Source of the DNA: Streptomyces sp. L2
GTDB lineage: Bacteria > Actinomycetota > Actinomycetes > Streptomycetales > Streptomycetaceae
Length of the DNA stretch: 64,000 nt
Direction: 5' to 3'
NCBI RefSeq assembly: GCF_004124325.1
Contig: NZ_QBDT01000001.1
Coordinates: 248,001 to 312,000, forward strand
The notes below the pieces were generated by a model, which made no database searches, was not told the origin of the DNA, and saw nothing but the letters and a program-made list of their open reading frames with translations. The stretch's first letter is position 1. Each line of letters starts with the position of its first letter. Both the position numbers and the translations under genes were made by a program. This document shows, piece by piece, positions 50,612 to 59,035 of the stretch.

Positions 50612-50819
50612 CCGGTACTCCCGCGCGCGGGCTCCCGCCCGTCTCCGCAGCCCCGTCGCCCGCTCCGGACGGCGGGGTTCGTCATGAGCGCGCCACAAGT
50701 GTCACAGGACGGCAACACGTCCCGCCGGCCGCGATCTTTCCGCCGTGACGGCTCATCGAACCCCTCGACCACACAGCGAGCGGGCCCTGGGGGGCCTTGA
50801 CGAGGAGTTCGGGGACAAG

Positions 50820-52061
50820 ATGAGCGGGATTTCACGCAGGCGTGTGCTGACGGCGGGGGCGGCGGCCGGTGCCCTGGGCGCCCTGTCCGCGTGCTCGTCC
50901 GGGGGCGGGCTGTCCGTGGGCGCGAAGGACCCGGCGTACGGCCGGGGCACCGCGCAGGCGCGGCCGGTCAGGAAGATAGGCGACGGCTCCACCGCGGACA
51001 CCGGCGCGCAGCCGCACCAGCCGAAGCCGGTCCGGCTGAAGCCGGGCCAGAAGCCGCCGCAGTTCGTGGTGTTCTCGTGGGACGGGGCCGGCGAGCTGAG
51101 CAACAAGCTGTTCTCCCGGTTCCGCAAGGTGGCCGCCGACCACCACGCCACGATGACGTTCTTCCTCAGCGGCATCTACACGCTGCCGGAGTCCAAGAAG
51201 CACCTGTATCACCCGCCGCAGCACCCGGTCGGCGCGTCCGCGATCGGCTACCTAGCCGACCGGCACATCCACGCCACCCTCCAGCAGGTGCGCGCCGCCT
51301 GGCTGGAGGGCCACGAGATCGGCACCCACTTCAACGGGCACTTCTGCGGTGCGACCGGCGTGGGCAGGTGGTCGCCGGCCGACTGGCGCAGCGAGATCGA
51401 CCAGGCCGTCGACTTCGTCACGCACTGGCGGACCAACACCGGCTTCACCGACCTCGAACCCCTCCCCTTCGACTACCGCAAGGAGCTGACCGGCGGCCGC
51501 ACCCCCTGTCTGGAGGGGCAGAAGAACCTGCTGCCCACGGCGGCCGCGCTCGGCTGGACGTACGACGCAAGCTCCCCGGGCGGGCTGCAGATCTGGCCGC
51601 AGAAGGTGCAGGGCGGCCGGATCTGGGACTTCCCGCTGCAGTCGATCCCGTTCTCCGGGCACTCCTTCCAAGTCCTGTCGATGGACTACAACATGATGTT
51701 CAACCAGTCCGGCGGCGACCCGCTCGGCGACCCGGGGAAGTTCGCCTCGTGGCGCTCGCAGGCCCGCGACACCTACCTGGCCGGCTTCCACCGCGCGTAC
51801 ACCACCAACCGGGCGCCGTTCTTCGTCGGCAACCACTTCGAACGCTGGAACGGCGGCATCTACATGGACGCCGTCGAGGAGGCGATCGGCCGGATGGCCG
51901 CGTACGACGACGTCCGCTTCGTGTCCTTCAAGCAGCTCGTGGCCTGGCTGGAGGCGCAGGACCCGGCGGTGCTGCGTACCCTGCGGACGCTGTCGCCGGG
52001 TCAGGCCCCGGTGGGCGGCTGGGCGGAGTTCCTGGGCGCGGCGGGTGCGGGGGCGTCGTAG
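50820..52061 (+). CDS. Secreted polysaccharide deacetylase-like lipoprotein
   Basis: A 413-residue protein with a twin-arginine-type signal and lipobox (SRRRVLTAGAAAGALGALSAC-SS). The catalytic region resembles NodB/polysaccharide deacetylase folds: FVVFSWDGAGE at the first motif (one Asp where NodB has two), HEIGTHFNGHFCG at the metal-binding motif, and a late WLEAQ helix. Altered first-motif residues make enzymatic activity uncertain. Related proteins are common in Streptomyces and may modify cell-wall glycans. The start is ATG at 50820 with GAGGAG upstream; the frame is open to 50745 without coding character. Confidence 0.78.
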   Translation: MSGISRRRVLTAGAAAGALGALSACSSGGGLSVGAKDPAYGRGTAQARPVRKIGDGSTADTGAQPHQPKPVRLKPGQKPPQFVVFSWDGAGELSNKLFSRFRKVAADHHATMTFFLSGIYTLPESKKHLYHPPQHPVGASAIGYLADRHIHATLQQVRAAWLEGHEIGTHFNGHFCGATGVGRWSPADWRSEIDQAVDFVTHWRTNTGFTDLEPLPFDYRKELTGGRTPCLEGQKNLLPTAAALGWTYDASSPGGLQIWPQKVQGGRIWDFPLQSIPFSGHSFQVLSMDYNMMFNQSGGDPLGDPGKFASWRSQARDTYLAGFHRAYTTNRAPFFVGNHFERWNGGIYMDAVEEAIGRMAAYDDVRFVSFKQLVAWLEAQDPAVLRTLRTLSPGQAPVGGWAEFLGAAGAGAS

Positions 52062-52141
52062 GCCGGGTCCCGGAGTCTGTTTTCATGGGCGGCACCGTCC
52101 GATCGACCTGATCGACCTGATCGACCGGGGAAGGACCCGCC

Positions 52142-53395
52142 CTGAACAGCTCTGCCGCCGAGGCCCTCTCCGCCGTCCTGCTGGTCGTGGTGCTCGTCTG
52201 GGCCGTCGTACGGCCGTTCGGGTGGCCGGAGGCGGTGGCGGCCGCGCCCGCCGCCGGTCTCGTGGTCGCCACCGGCGCGATCTCGCCGGCCCACGCGGGG
52301 GCCGAGGCCGCGCGGCTCGGCCCGGTGGTCGGGTTCCTGGCGGCGGTGCTGGTGCTCGCCCACTTCTGCGACGTGGCGGGGCTGTTCCAGTGGTGCGGGG
52401 CGTGGACGGCCCGCTGGGCGGCGGGCCGGCCGGTGCGGCTGCTGGCGGCGGTGTTCGCGCTGGCGTCGGCCATCACGGCCGTCCTCAGCCTGGACGCCAC
52501 GGTCGTGCTGCTGACGCCGGTGGTCTTCGCCACCGCCGCGCGGACCGGCGTACGGCCCAAGCCGCACGTGTACGCGTGCACGCATCTGTCGAACACGGCG
52601 TCGCTGCTGCTGCCGGTGTCCAATCTGACGAACCTGCTCGCGTTCGCGGCGAGCGGGCTGAGCTTCACCCGGTTCGCGGTGCTGATGGTCCTGCCGTGGC
52701 TGGCCGCGATCGGCGTGGAGTACGTGGTCTTCCGGCGGTTCTTCGCCCACGATCTGACGGCGGCCGCGCCGGTCGCGAAGGACACGGGCGAGCCGCCCGC
52801 GCCGCCGCTGTTCGCGCTGGTGACCGTCGGCTGCGTGCTGGCCGGCTTCGTGGTCGCCTCGGTGTTCGGGGTGGAGCCCGTGTGGGTCGCGGCGGCGGGT
52901 GCGCTGGTGCTGGCCGGGCGGGCGCTGCTGCGGGGGCGGGCGACACCGCTGACGGTGGTGCGGGCGGCGGCGCCGGCCTTCCTGATGTTCGTGCTGGCGC
53001 TGGGCGTCGTGGTGCGGGCGGTCGTCGACAACGGGCTCGCCGGCGTGCTCGGGCACGTGCTGCCGGGCGGCACGGGGCTGCCCGCGCTGCTGGGGACCGC
53101 CGCGCTGGCCGCGGTGCTGGCGAACGTCATCAACAATCTGCCGGCCGTACTGGTGCTGCTGCCGCTGGCGGCGGCGTCCGGGCCGGGCGCGGTGCTCGCG
53201 GTGCTGCTCGGGGTGAACATCGGCCCGAACCTGACGTACGCCGGTTCGCTGGCCACGCTGCTGTGGCGGCGGATCGTGCACCAGCACGAGCACGGCGTGG
53301 ACCTCGGGGAGTTCACCCGGCTGGGGCTGATCGCGGTGCCGTCCTCGCTGGCCGTGGCGGTGGTGGCGCTGTGGGGGGCGCTGCGGGTTTTCTGA
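52142..53395 (+). CDS. SLC13/ArsB-type membrane permease
   Basis: A 417-residue integral membrane protein of the ArsB/NhaD/CitT (ion transporter) superfamily. Helices are evenly spread. Characteristic re-entrant-loop motifs LSLDATVVLLTPVV and NVINNLPAVLVLLPL mark the two halves, and CTHLSNTASLLLPVSNLTNLLAF lies between them. It may extrude arsenite or move an organic anion; no ars genes are adjacent. The best start is a CTG at 52142, preceded by GGGGAAGGA, which restores a full first helix (ALSAVLLVVVLVWAVV). The next conventional start, GTG at 52187, would cut that helix. Confidence 0.82.
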   Translation: MNSSAAEALSAVLLVVVLVWAVVRPFGWPEAVAAAPAAGLVVATGAISPAHAGAEAARLGPVVGFLAAVLVLAHFCDVAGLFQWCGAWTARWAAGRPVRLLAAVFALASAITAVLSLDATVVLLTPVVFATAARTGVRPKPHVYACTHLSNTASLLLPVSNLTNLLAFAASGLSFTRFAVLMVLPWLAAIGVEYVVFRRFFAHDLTAAAPVAKDTGEPPAPPLFALVTVGCVLAGFVVASVFGVEPVWVAAAGALVLAGRALLRGRATPLTVVRAAAPAFLMFVLALGVVVRAVVDNGLAGVLGHVLPGGTGLPALLGTAALAAVLANVINNLPAVLVLLPLAAASGPGAVLAVLLGVNIGPNLTYAGSLATLLWRRIVHQHEHGVDLGEFTRLGLIAVPSSLAVAVVALWGALRVF

Positions 53396-53441
53396 GGGGC
53401 GGGACTTCGGTGGTGTGAGGCAACTGAGGGAGGCCGACGGG

Positions 53442-54020
53442 ATGCGTGTGATCGCCTGGCTGGTGGAGGGCACCTGGCCCGCCTGTGTGGACGCCGTGCG
53501 CGCCCATGCCCCGGACGCGTCCGAGGTGGTGCTGCTGCATGTGACCGGACCGGAGGTGCCCGGGGTGGCGCACGGGGCGTTCGCGGGTCTGCTCGGCCGC
53601 GCGCATCCCGGCGGGCATGGTCCGGGCGAGGGCTGGGGCCGGGATCCCGGGGACCGGCTGGAGACGCTCGGCGACAGCTCGGCCGCCGACCTGCTGGCGG
53701 CGGCGGCCGAGCGGCTCGAGCGGCCGTGCACCCGGCAGGAGCGGTCCGGGCGGGTCGAGCGGGAGGTGGTGGCCGCAGCCGAGGGTGCCGATCTGCTGGT
53801 GCTGGCCCGGGACGGCGACCGCTCCCGGCTTGGCCCGCGCAGCCTGGGGCCGGCCGTGCGGTTCGCCGTGGACCACGCCCCCTGTCCGGTGCTGCTGGTG
53901 TGGCCCGAACCGGCGCCCGCCCTGGGCACGATCCCGCCCCCGCCGCCGCACCACCCCGGCGAGCGGCCTCCCCGCCCCGGCCGGCCGCCGCAGCCTCCCG
54001 GGCCGCCGCCGCAGCCCTGA
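53442..54020 (+). CDS. Universal stress protein (UspA-like) with proline-rich tail
   Basis: A 192-residue cytoplasmic protein with the Usp alpha/beta fold: VIAWLVEGTWPACVDAV at the start, EGADLLVLARDG in the middle and APCPVLLVWPE at the end. The ATP-loop pattern G-x2-G-x9-G-(S/T) is only partly conserved (RDGDRSRLGPRSLGPAVR), so nucleotide binding is uncertain. The C-terminal 40 residues are Pro-rich and probably disordered. ATG at 53442 follows GAGGGAGG. It is convergent with the next gene, with only 5 bp between stops. Confidence 0.8.
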   Translation: MRVIAWLVEGTWPACVDAVRAHAPDASEVVLLHVTGPEVPGVAHGAFAGLLGRAHPGGHGPGEGWGRDPGDRLETLGDSSAADLLAAAAERLERPCTRQERSGRVEREVVAAAEGADLLVLARDGDRSRLGPRSLGPAVRFAVDHAPCPVLLVWPEPAPALGTIPPPPPHHPGERPPRPGRPPQPPGPPPQP

Positions 54021-54025
54021 GCCGG

Positions 54026-55900
54026 TCAGCGGCCGCCGTGTCCGCCGTGGCCGCCGCCGAAGCCCCCGGTGCCTCCCGAGCCGTCCTGTCCGCCCGGGTA
54101 GCAGTAGGCGGGGTAGGCGGCGCAGAAGCCGGAGAGGGAGGGGGACGGTGCCGGCCGCGGGGCCCGGCCGGTCGCCGTCGGGGCGGGCGTCGTCGGCGAC
54201 GGGCTCGCCGACGGCCGGGGAGCGGCCTTCGGAGTCGGCGTCGGCGAGGCTGTAGGACCGCTGTCGGTGTCCCAGTTGACGATCTGCATCCGCAGGTCGG
54301 GCTGGGCGGTGTCGACGGTCCAGTGCTGGACGGAGGTGTTGGCGCGGTTCTTCAGGACGAGGGAACCCGAGCCGTCGGTGGCGGCCGGGGTGAGCGCCAG
54401 GTCCTGGTCCCAGCGGGGCACGAGGGCGCCCTGCAGGGTGAAGTCGTAGCGGACGCTCCTGGCGGCGTGGCCGCTGTCCTTGTCCGCGCAGTCGGCCAGC
54501 ACGACCGAGTACCCGAGGTGGGAGTCCAGGCACAGGGCGGTGGCGGCGGCGCTGCGCAGCAGTCCGTCGGGCTCGTAGACCCACTGCTGGTCCGACGCGG
54601 AGGAGCACGCGGCCAGTTCCGTCTCCGCGCCCTTGACGGCCTTCTTGCCGACGACGGCGACGCACAGCCCGGAGGCGACGTTGTGCAGCCGGCCGCGCAG
54701 GGCGCCCTTCGCGGTGCCGTTCGCGCCGGCCCAGGACGGGCCCGGACTGGCCGTGTCCTTGCCGGGCGCCCGGGAGGGCGTGCCGCCGGGGCCCGGCGCG
54801 GGGCCGTCGCCGGAGCCCAGCACCGACCACAGGACCAGCGGCAGGACGACGAGGCCACTGACGGTGGCGACGGCCAGGGCGAGGTTGCGGCGCCGGGGAC
54901 GGGGGCGGGGGGCGGCCCGACGTGCCGAGCGGTGCGAGGGGCGGGGGGCGGACGCGCCGACCGGGGCGCCGGGCGCGGCCGGGGCGACGGGCGCGGCCGG
55001 TGACGTGGCCGCCGGTTCCGCCAGGGGGGCGAACGCCTCGCCACCCCAGGGCAGCGGGGTGTCGGGGGCCGGCTCGGGCCGCGGGTCCGGTCCGGCGCTC
55101 TCGCCGGACCGGCCGGGCCGGGACTCCAGGTAGGCGCCGGCGCCCCAGCCGAGGACGGCCTCGGCGAGCGCGAGTCCGAGCCCCGACTCGAACCGCGCGA
55201 GCTGGTCCCCGGTCCGCCGGCAGTGCCGGCAGCGGGCCAGGTGGTCGTTCAGGTCCGGGTCGATGTCGACGCCGCCGCGCCGGAAGGTCACGTCCAGCAT
55301 GCGCAGATAGCGCAGGCACTCCTGCTCGGGGGCGAGTTCGCGATGCGCCTGCAGGCATTCCTCGCGCAGCCGCTCCCGGGCCCGCCGCAGCTCGGCCAGG
55401 GTGTCCTCCTCGTCCAGGCCCAGCAGTGCGGCCGGGGCGGACAGGGGCTCGGCCTCGACCTCGGTGTGCCAGAGCACGGCGCGGGCGGTCTGCGGCAGCC
55501 GCTGGAAGGCCCGGGAGAGCATGCGCCGGCCGGCGGGCGGGAGCAGCCGGGCGGCGGCCCGCTCCCCGGCGGCGGTGGGGCGCAACGCCGGGTGGAGGAG
55601 GTTCTGGCGGCCGTCGCCGTCCCATTCGGCGGCGATACGGCGGACGGTGACCAGCAGGTGGGGCCGCCAGGCCGCGGATGGCCCGGAGTGCCTGAGGGAC
55701 TCGCCGAACAGGCGGGTGAAGGCGGCCGTGGTGAGCATTCCGGCGGCACGGGTGCCGTCGGTGCAGAGCCGGGCGTAGGCGAAGGCCGCCTCCCAGTGCC
55801 GGTCGAGGAGTTCGCCGACCGGATGCAGTGCGGGTGCCGTTCCCGTCCACTTCTTCAGCGCGGCACTCAGTTGCTCGTCCGAGGCATCTGCGTCTTTCAC
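54026..55900 (-). CDS. Paralogue: sigma-like, zinc anti-sigma motif, one helix, ricin-type lectin
   Basis: A 624-residue protein with the same order as the one at 41786-43441. An ECF sigma-like region (about 20-215: AYARLCTDGTRAAGMLTTAAFTRLFGES; FQRLPQTARAVLWHTEVEAEPLSAPAALLG) precedes HLARCRHC (HxxxCxxC, about 230), a long Pro/Ala/Arg-rich linker, one helix near 360 (LALAVATVSGLVVLPLVLWSVL) and a ricin-type beta-trefoil (about 415-545: LCVAVVGKK, DQQWVYEPDGLLRSA, LCLDSHLG). Unlike its paralogue it ends in a Ser/Pro/Thr-rich stretch and a Gly/His tail (GGFGGGHGGHGGR). GTG at 55900 has GGAGGA eight bases upstream. Role inferred as carbohydrate-responsive envelope signalling. Confidence 0.78.
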   Translation of the reverse strand: MKDADASDEQLSAALKKWTGTAPALHPVGELLDRHWEAAFAYARLCTDGTRAAGMLTTAAFTRLFGESLRHSGPSAAWRPHLLVTVRRIAAEWDGDGRQNLLHPALRPTAAGERAAARLLPPAGRRMLSRAFQRLPQTARAVLWHTEVEAEPLSAPAALLGLDEEDTLAELRRARERLREECLQAHRELAPEQECLRYLRMLDVTFRRGGVDIDPDLNDHLARCRHCRRTGDQLARFESGLGLALAEAVLGWGAGAYLESRPGRSGESAGPDPRPEPAPDTPLPWGGEAFAPLAEPAATSPAAPVAPAAPGAPVGASAPRPSHRSARRAAPRPRPRRRNLALAVATVSGLVVLPLVLWSVLGSGDGPAPGPGGTPSRAPGKDTASPGPSWAGANGTAKGALRGRLHNVASGLCVAVVGKKAVKGAETELAACSSASDQQWVYEPDGLLRSAAATALCLDSHLGYSVVLADCADKDSGHAARSVRYDFTLQGALVPRWDQDLALTPAATDGSGSLVLKNRANTSVQHWTVDTAQPDLRMQIVNWDTDSGPTASPTPTPKAAPRPSASPSPTTPAPTATGRAPRPAPSPSLSGFCAAYPAYCYPGGQDGSGGTGGFGGGHGGHGGR

Positions 55901-56207
55901 GGCTGCATTCCTCCGGGCGCGATACGAATTGGTCCATACCGAGGGGTATGCGACCCGATATTCGGCATCTCTGACGTCCGCCGTCGGCAGCTCTTTCGAG
56001 GCGTGGGGGGTGGCGTACGGGAGCGCGATCGCGCACACCTTTGCACAGGCCGGCAGCTTGGAACAAGAGATCCATCGCTTTTCCACAAAACAAACCGGCC
56101 GCGTATGTTCGACTAATTGTCAATTAACGCGGCGAGTATGGCGACCGGTGAATTGCGGACCGGTCCGTGCGGCGCCCGGCGTGTGCCGCACGGACCTGGT
56201 GAACCGC
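55901..56207. promoter_or_regulatory. A/T-richer upstream region with TAATTG-T-CAATTA palindrome
   Basis: A 307-bp gap before the ricin-domain gene. It is clearly less G/C-rich than its neighbours and contains a perfect 6-1-6 palindrome TAATTGTCAATTA at 56114-56126. This is a candidate operator or promoter element for the leftward gene; its regulator is not known. No gene is seen. Confidence 0.5.
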
Positions 56208-57176
56208 TCAGTGGCCGCTGACGGCGTGCGGCGTGTACGGCTCCTGGAGTTCTTCGATCTCCTTGTCGCTCAGCTCCAGTTCGACGGCGGCCACCGCGTC
56301 CTCGATGTGCTGCGGACGGGCCGCGCCGACGATCGGGGCGGTCACCGTGGACTGGTGCAGCAGCCAGGCGAGCGCCACCTGGGCCCGCGGCACGCCCCGG
56401 TCTCCCGCGATGCGGGTGACCGCTTCCACGATCGCACGGTCGCCCTCCTGGTAGAGCCGCCCGCCGAAGTCGTCATTACTGCTGCGCCCGGTGACGGTCC
56501 CCCAGTCCCGGGTGAGGCGTCCGCGGGCCAGCGGGCTCCAGGGCAGCACGCCGACGCCCTGGTCCGCGCAGAGCGGCAGCATCTCGCGCTCCTCCTCGCG
56601 GTAGAGCAGGTTGTAGTGGTTCTGCATGGAGACGAACTTCGTCCAGCCGTGCCGCTCGGCCGTGTACTGCGCCTTGGAGAATTCCCACGCGTACATCGAA
56701 CTCGCGCCGATGTAGCGCACCTTGCCCGCCTTGACGAGGTCGTGCAGCGCCTCCATGGTCTCCTCGACCGGGGTGACGTGGTCGTAGCGGTGGATCTGGT
56801 AGAGGTCGACGTAGTCGGTGCCGAGGCGGCGCAGGCTGTGATCGATCTCCGTCATGACGGCCTTGCGGGACAGCCCGGCCCCGTTGGGTCCCGGCCGCAT
56901 CCGGCCGTGCACCTTGGTGGCCAGCACGATCTCGTCGCGGTTCGCGTACTCGCGCAGCGCCTTGCCGACGATCTCCTCGCTGGTTCCGTCGGAGTAGACG
57001 TTGGCGGTGTCGAAGAAGGTGATGCCCGCCTCCAGCGCCTGCCGGATCAGCGGGCGGGACGCCGCCTCGTCGAGGGTCCACTCGTGCGTGCCGCGGTCGG
57101 GCAGTCCGTAGGTCATGCAGCCCAGACAGAGCCGCGAGACGTCCAGGCCCGTCGAACCGAGCTTCACATACTGCAT
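56208..57176 (-). CDS. Aldo/keto reductase (YajO/AKR-type)
   Basis: A 322-residue TIM-barrel NADPH reductase. The catalytic tetrad is visible: Asp and Tyr in FFDTANVYSDGTSEEIVG, Lys in VLATKVHGR, His in YQIHRYD. The NADPH-binding end reads VTAPIVGAARPQHIEDA. Members reduce aldehydes and ketones, and many have broad substrate range. ATG at 57176 is the only good start and gives the normal family length. It lies between unrelated genes, so its physiological substrate is unknown. Confidence 0.92.
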   Translation of the reverse strand: MQYVKLGSTGLDVSRLCLGCMTYGLPDRGTHEWTLDEAASRPLIRQALEAGITFFDTANVYSDGTSEEIVGKALREYANRDEIVLATKVHGRMRPGPNGAGLSRKAVMTEIDHSLRRLGTDYVDLYQIHRYDHVTPVEETMEALHDLVKAGKVRYIGASSMYAWEFSKAQYTAERHGWTKFVSMQNHYNLLYREEEREMLPLCADQGVGVLPWSPLARGRLTRDWGTVTGRSSNDDFGGRLYQEGDRAIVEAVTRIAGDRGVPRAQVALAWLLHQSTVTAPIVGAARPQHIEDAVAAVELELSDKEIEELQEPYTPHAVSGH

Positions 57177-57277
57177 CGTTGCTGCTCCTGCCTTCCAGGC
57201 GATGGTCAGTCAGGAGCGTACGTGGTGGCGCTGGGCGGGCTTGACGACGACCGCGCGGGGACGCTTGGATCCGGGGT

Positions 57278-58180
57278 GTGAGGGAGGAAACGGGCGTCGC
57301 CGAACACGTTGCGCGCGGCGGTGGCCGTGGCTCCCGGTGGACCGTCCGTACCCTGTCGGCCGCTCTGGCCTTCGCCGTGTCCGTCCTGGCCGGCTGTGCC
57401 CGGGGCGGTGACGGGGACCGCGGAAACGGCGCGGGCAGCGGACGCGGGAGTGCCTCGCCGACGCACGCCGCCGTGCGGCTGCCGCCCCGGCACGCCGGGT
57501 TCGACTACCAGATCGGCGGCGCCTATCCGCCGCCCCCGGGCGTCCGGATCGTGAGCCGCGACCGCTCCGACTCCCCCGCGCCCGGCCTCTACAACATCTG
57601 CTACGTCAACGCCTTCCAGGCCCAGCCCGCCGAGCGGTCCTCCTGGCCGGCCGACCTGCTGCTGCGCGACGCCCACGGCGAGGTCGTCATCGACGAGGAC
57701 TGGAACGAGCCGCTGCTCGACCTGCGCACCCCGGCCAAGCGGCGGCGCGTGGCGGCACGCGTCGACCGGTGGATCGACGGCTGCGCGGCGAAGGGCTTCG
57801 ACGCGATCGAGCCGGACAACTACGACAGTTACACCCGCTCCCGTCATCTGCTCACCGCCGCCGACGCGACCGCCTTCATGAGCCTGCTCGTCCGGCACGC
57901 GCACGCCCGGCACCTCGCCGTCGGGCAGAAGAACACGGCCGAACTGGCGGGGCGGGCCCGGCGGATCGGGCTGGACTTCGCGGTGACGGAGGAGTGCGGG
58001 GCGTACGAGGAGTGCGGGGTGTATGCCGGGGTCTTCGATGATCGGGTGGTGGACGTCGAGTACACCGACGCGGGGTTGCGGCGGGCGCTGCGCCGGTGGG
58101 GTTCGCGGATCAGTGTGGTGCGGCGGGATGTCGGCGTCTCCACGCCGGGGAGTTCGGGGTACGTCCGTAAGGTTCGATGA
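57278..58180 (+). CDS. GH114-like (endo-alpha-1,4-polygalactosaminidase family) lipoprotein
   Basis: A 300-residue exported protein. After a Gly/Arg-rich stretch the signal WTVRTLSAALAFAVSVLAGC ends in a lipobox (LAGC). The catalytic domain (about 70-300) shows the GH114 (TM1410-like) barrel: FDYQIGGAYPPP, NICYVNAFQAQP, DEDWNEPLLDLR, GFDAIEPDNYDSY (the acidic residues are the likely catalytic site) and FAVTEECGAYEEC. Characterised relatives cleave galactosaminogalactan or similar amino-sugar polymers. The substrate here is not shown. GTG at 57278. It ends against an intergenic repeat. Confidence 0.85.
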   Translation: MREETGVAEHVARGGGRGSRWTVRTLSAALAFAVSVLAGCARGGDGDRGNGAGSGRGSASPTHAAVRLPPRHAGFDYQIGGAYPPPPGVRIVSRDRSDSPAPGLYNICYVNAFQAQPAERSSWPADLLLRDAHGEVVIDEDWNEPLLDLRTPAKRRRVAARVDRWIDGCAAKGFDAIEPDNYDSYTRSRHLLTAADATAFMSLLVRHAHARHLAVGQKNTAELAGRARRIGLDFAVTEECGAYEECGVYAGVFDDRVVDVEYTDAGLRRALRRWGSRISVVRRDVGVSTPGSSGYVRKVR

Positions 58181-58272
58181 GGTTGTTTGTTCGGGTGCGG
58201 GTGCGTCGTGGCTTGTCGCGCCCACGCGGCGGAGCCGCATGTCGACACAGCCCCGCGCCCCTTTGGGGCGCT
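58181..58272. repeat. Streptomyces-type palindromic intergenic repeat between convergent stops
   Basis: About 90 bp filling the gap exactly between two convergent stop codons. It has a GT-rich start, TGGCTTGTCGCGCC, a GCGGCGGAGCCGC hairpin and the tail CCCCGCGCCCCTTTGGGGCG. I know similar sequences as highly repeated between Streptomyces genes. It probably acts as a two-way terminator. Its tail is related to the core of the ramB repeat. Confidence 0.7.
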
Positions 58273-58767
58273 TCAGTCAAGCAGGTCGAACACCGACTCC
58301 CAGTTGGACTCAGGGCCGTCTGCTATGCGGATGCCCATGTCTCGTAGGCGGGTCAGGCTGGACCGGTAGGCGGGGTGGGTGGTCAGGGCTTCTGTCACTC
58401 GGGGGAGGACGGCGGTCGGGATGTTCAGGCCGGCGGTCTCGCAGAGGGTGGCGACGGCGAGGGTGTCGGCTATGCCCGCCGCCCATTTGTTGATGGTGTT
58501 GAAGGTCGCGGGTGCGACCACCACGGCGTCCGGGGCAGGGAAGGGGCGCGGGTCGTCCGGGGTGCGCCAGGCCGAGCGGATGGGGCGGCCGGTCTGGGCC
58601 CGGACCGCCTCGGCGTCGAAGAACCCGTTCATCGCGAGCGGCGTGGCGATGACCCCGACCTCCCAGTTCCGCTCCTGGGCGGCGGTGATCAGTTCGCCGA
58701 TGCCGGAGGCGGAACCGGCCGCGCAGACGATGACGTAGAGGAAGGGTTTCCCGGCGTGTTCGGTCAT
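58273..58767 (-). CDS. Flavoprotein (PPC-decarboxylase/HFCD-like)
   Basis: A 164-residue protein of the flavoprotein family that includes phosphopantothenoylcysteine decarboxylase and epidermin-type decarboxylases. YVIVCAAGSASGIGELITAA forms the FMN phosphate loop, DAVVVAPATFNTINKWAAGIADTLA is the diagnostic central motif (the family usually has PA(S)ANT(I/M)(A/G)K), and the C-terminus is a helix. Unlike CoaBC it has no synthetase domain, so it is not the coenzyme A enzyme. The substrate is unknown. It is a single gene, tail to tail with the GH114-like gene. Confidence 0.82.
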   Translation of the reverse strand: MTEHAGKPFLYVIVCAAGSASGIGELITAAQERNWEVGVIATPLAMNGFFDAEAVRAQTGRPIRSAWRTPDDPRPFPAPDAVVVAPATFNTINKWAAGIADTLAVATLCETAGLNIPTAVLPRVTEALTTHPAYRSSLTRLRDMGIRIADGPESNWESVFDLLD

Positions 58768-58822
58768 CCGGGAACCCTACTCAGGCCTGCCGCGGCCGGT
58801 CCCGCGGGCCTTCGGCGGCCGG

Positions 58823-59023
58823 TCAGTCGCCGGCCGTGCCGACCGTGATCGCGCTCACCGGGCAGGCGCGGGCCGCCTCCCGGACCATGGTCTCGCCCGC
58901 GCCGTCCGCGCGGCCGGGGACCAGGGTGCTGTAGCCGTCGTCGTCCTGGGTGAACACGGCGGGCGCGGCGAGCGCGCACTGGCCCGCGCCGATGCAGCGG
59001 TCCTTGTCGATGTCGATGTGCAT
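58823..59023 (-). CDS. 3Fe-4S-type ferredoxin
   Basis: A 66-residue small ferredoxin. Cys10 and Cys16 (CIGAGQC, with Ala at the middle ligand position) and Cys54 (CPVSAI) match the CX5C...CP pattern of actinobacterial 3Fe-4S ferredoxins. They pass electrons to a P450. It starts 12 bp after the P450 stop on the same strand, so the pair is an operon and partner. The electron donor, a ferredoxin reductase, is not in the window. Confidence 0.9.
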   Translation of the reverse strand: MHIDIDKDRCIGAGQCALAAPAVFTQDDDGYSTLVPGRADGAGETMVREAARACPVSAITVGTAGD

Positions 59024-59035
59024 GACGGCAGCCTC

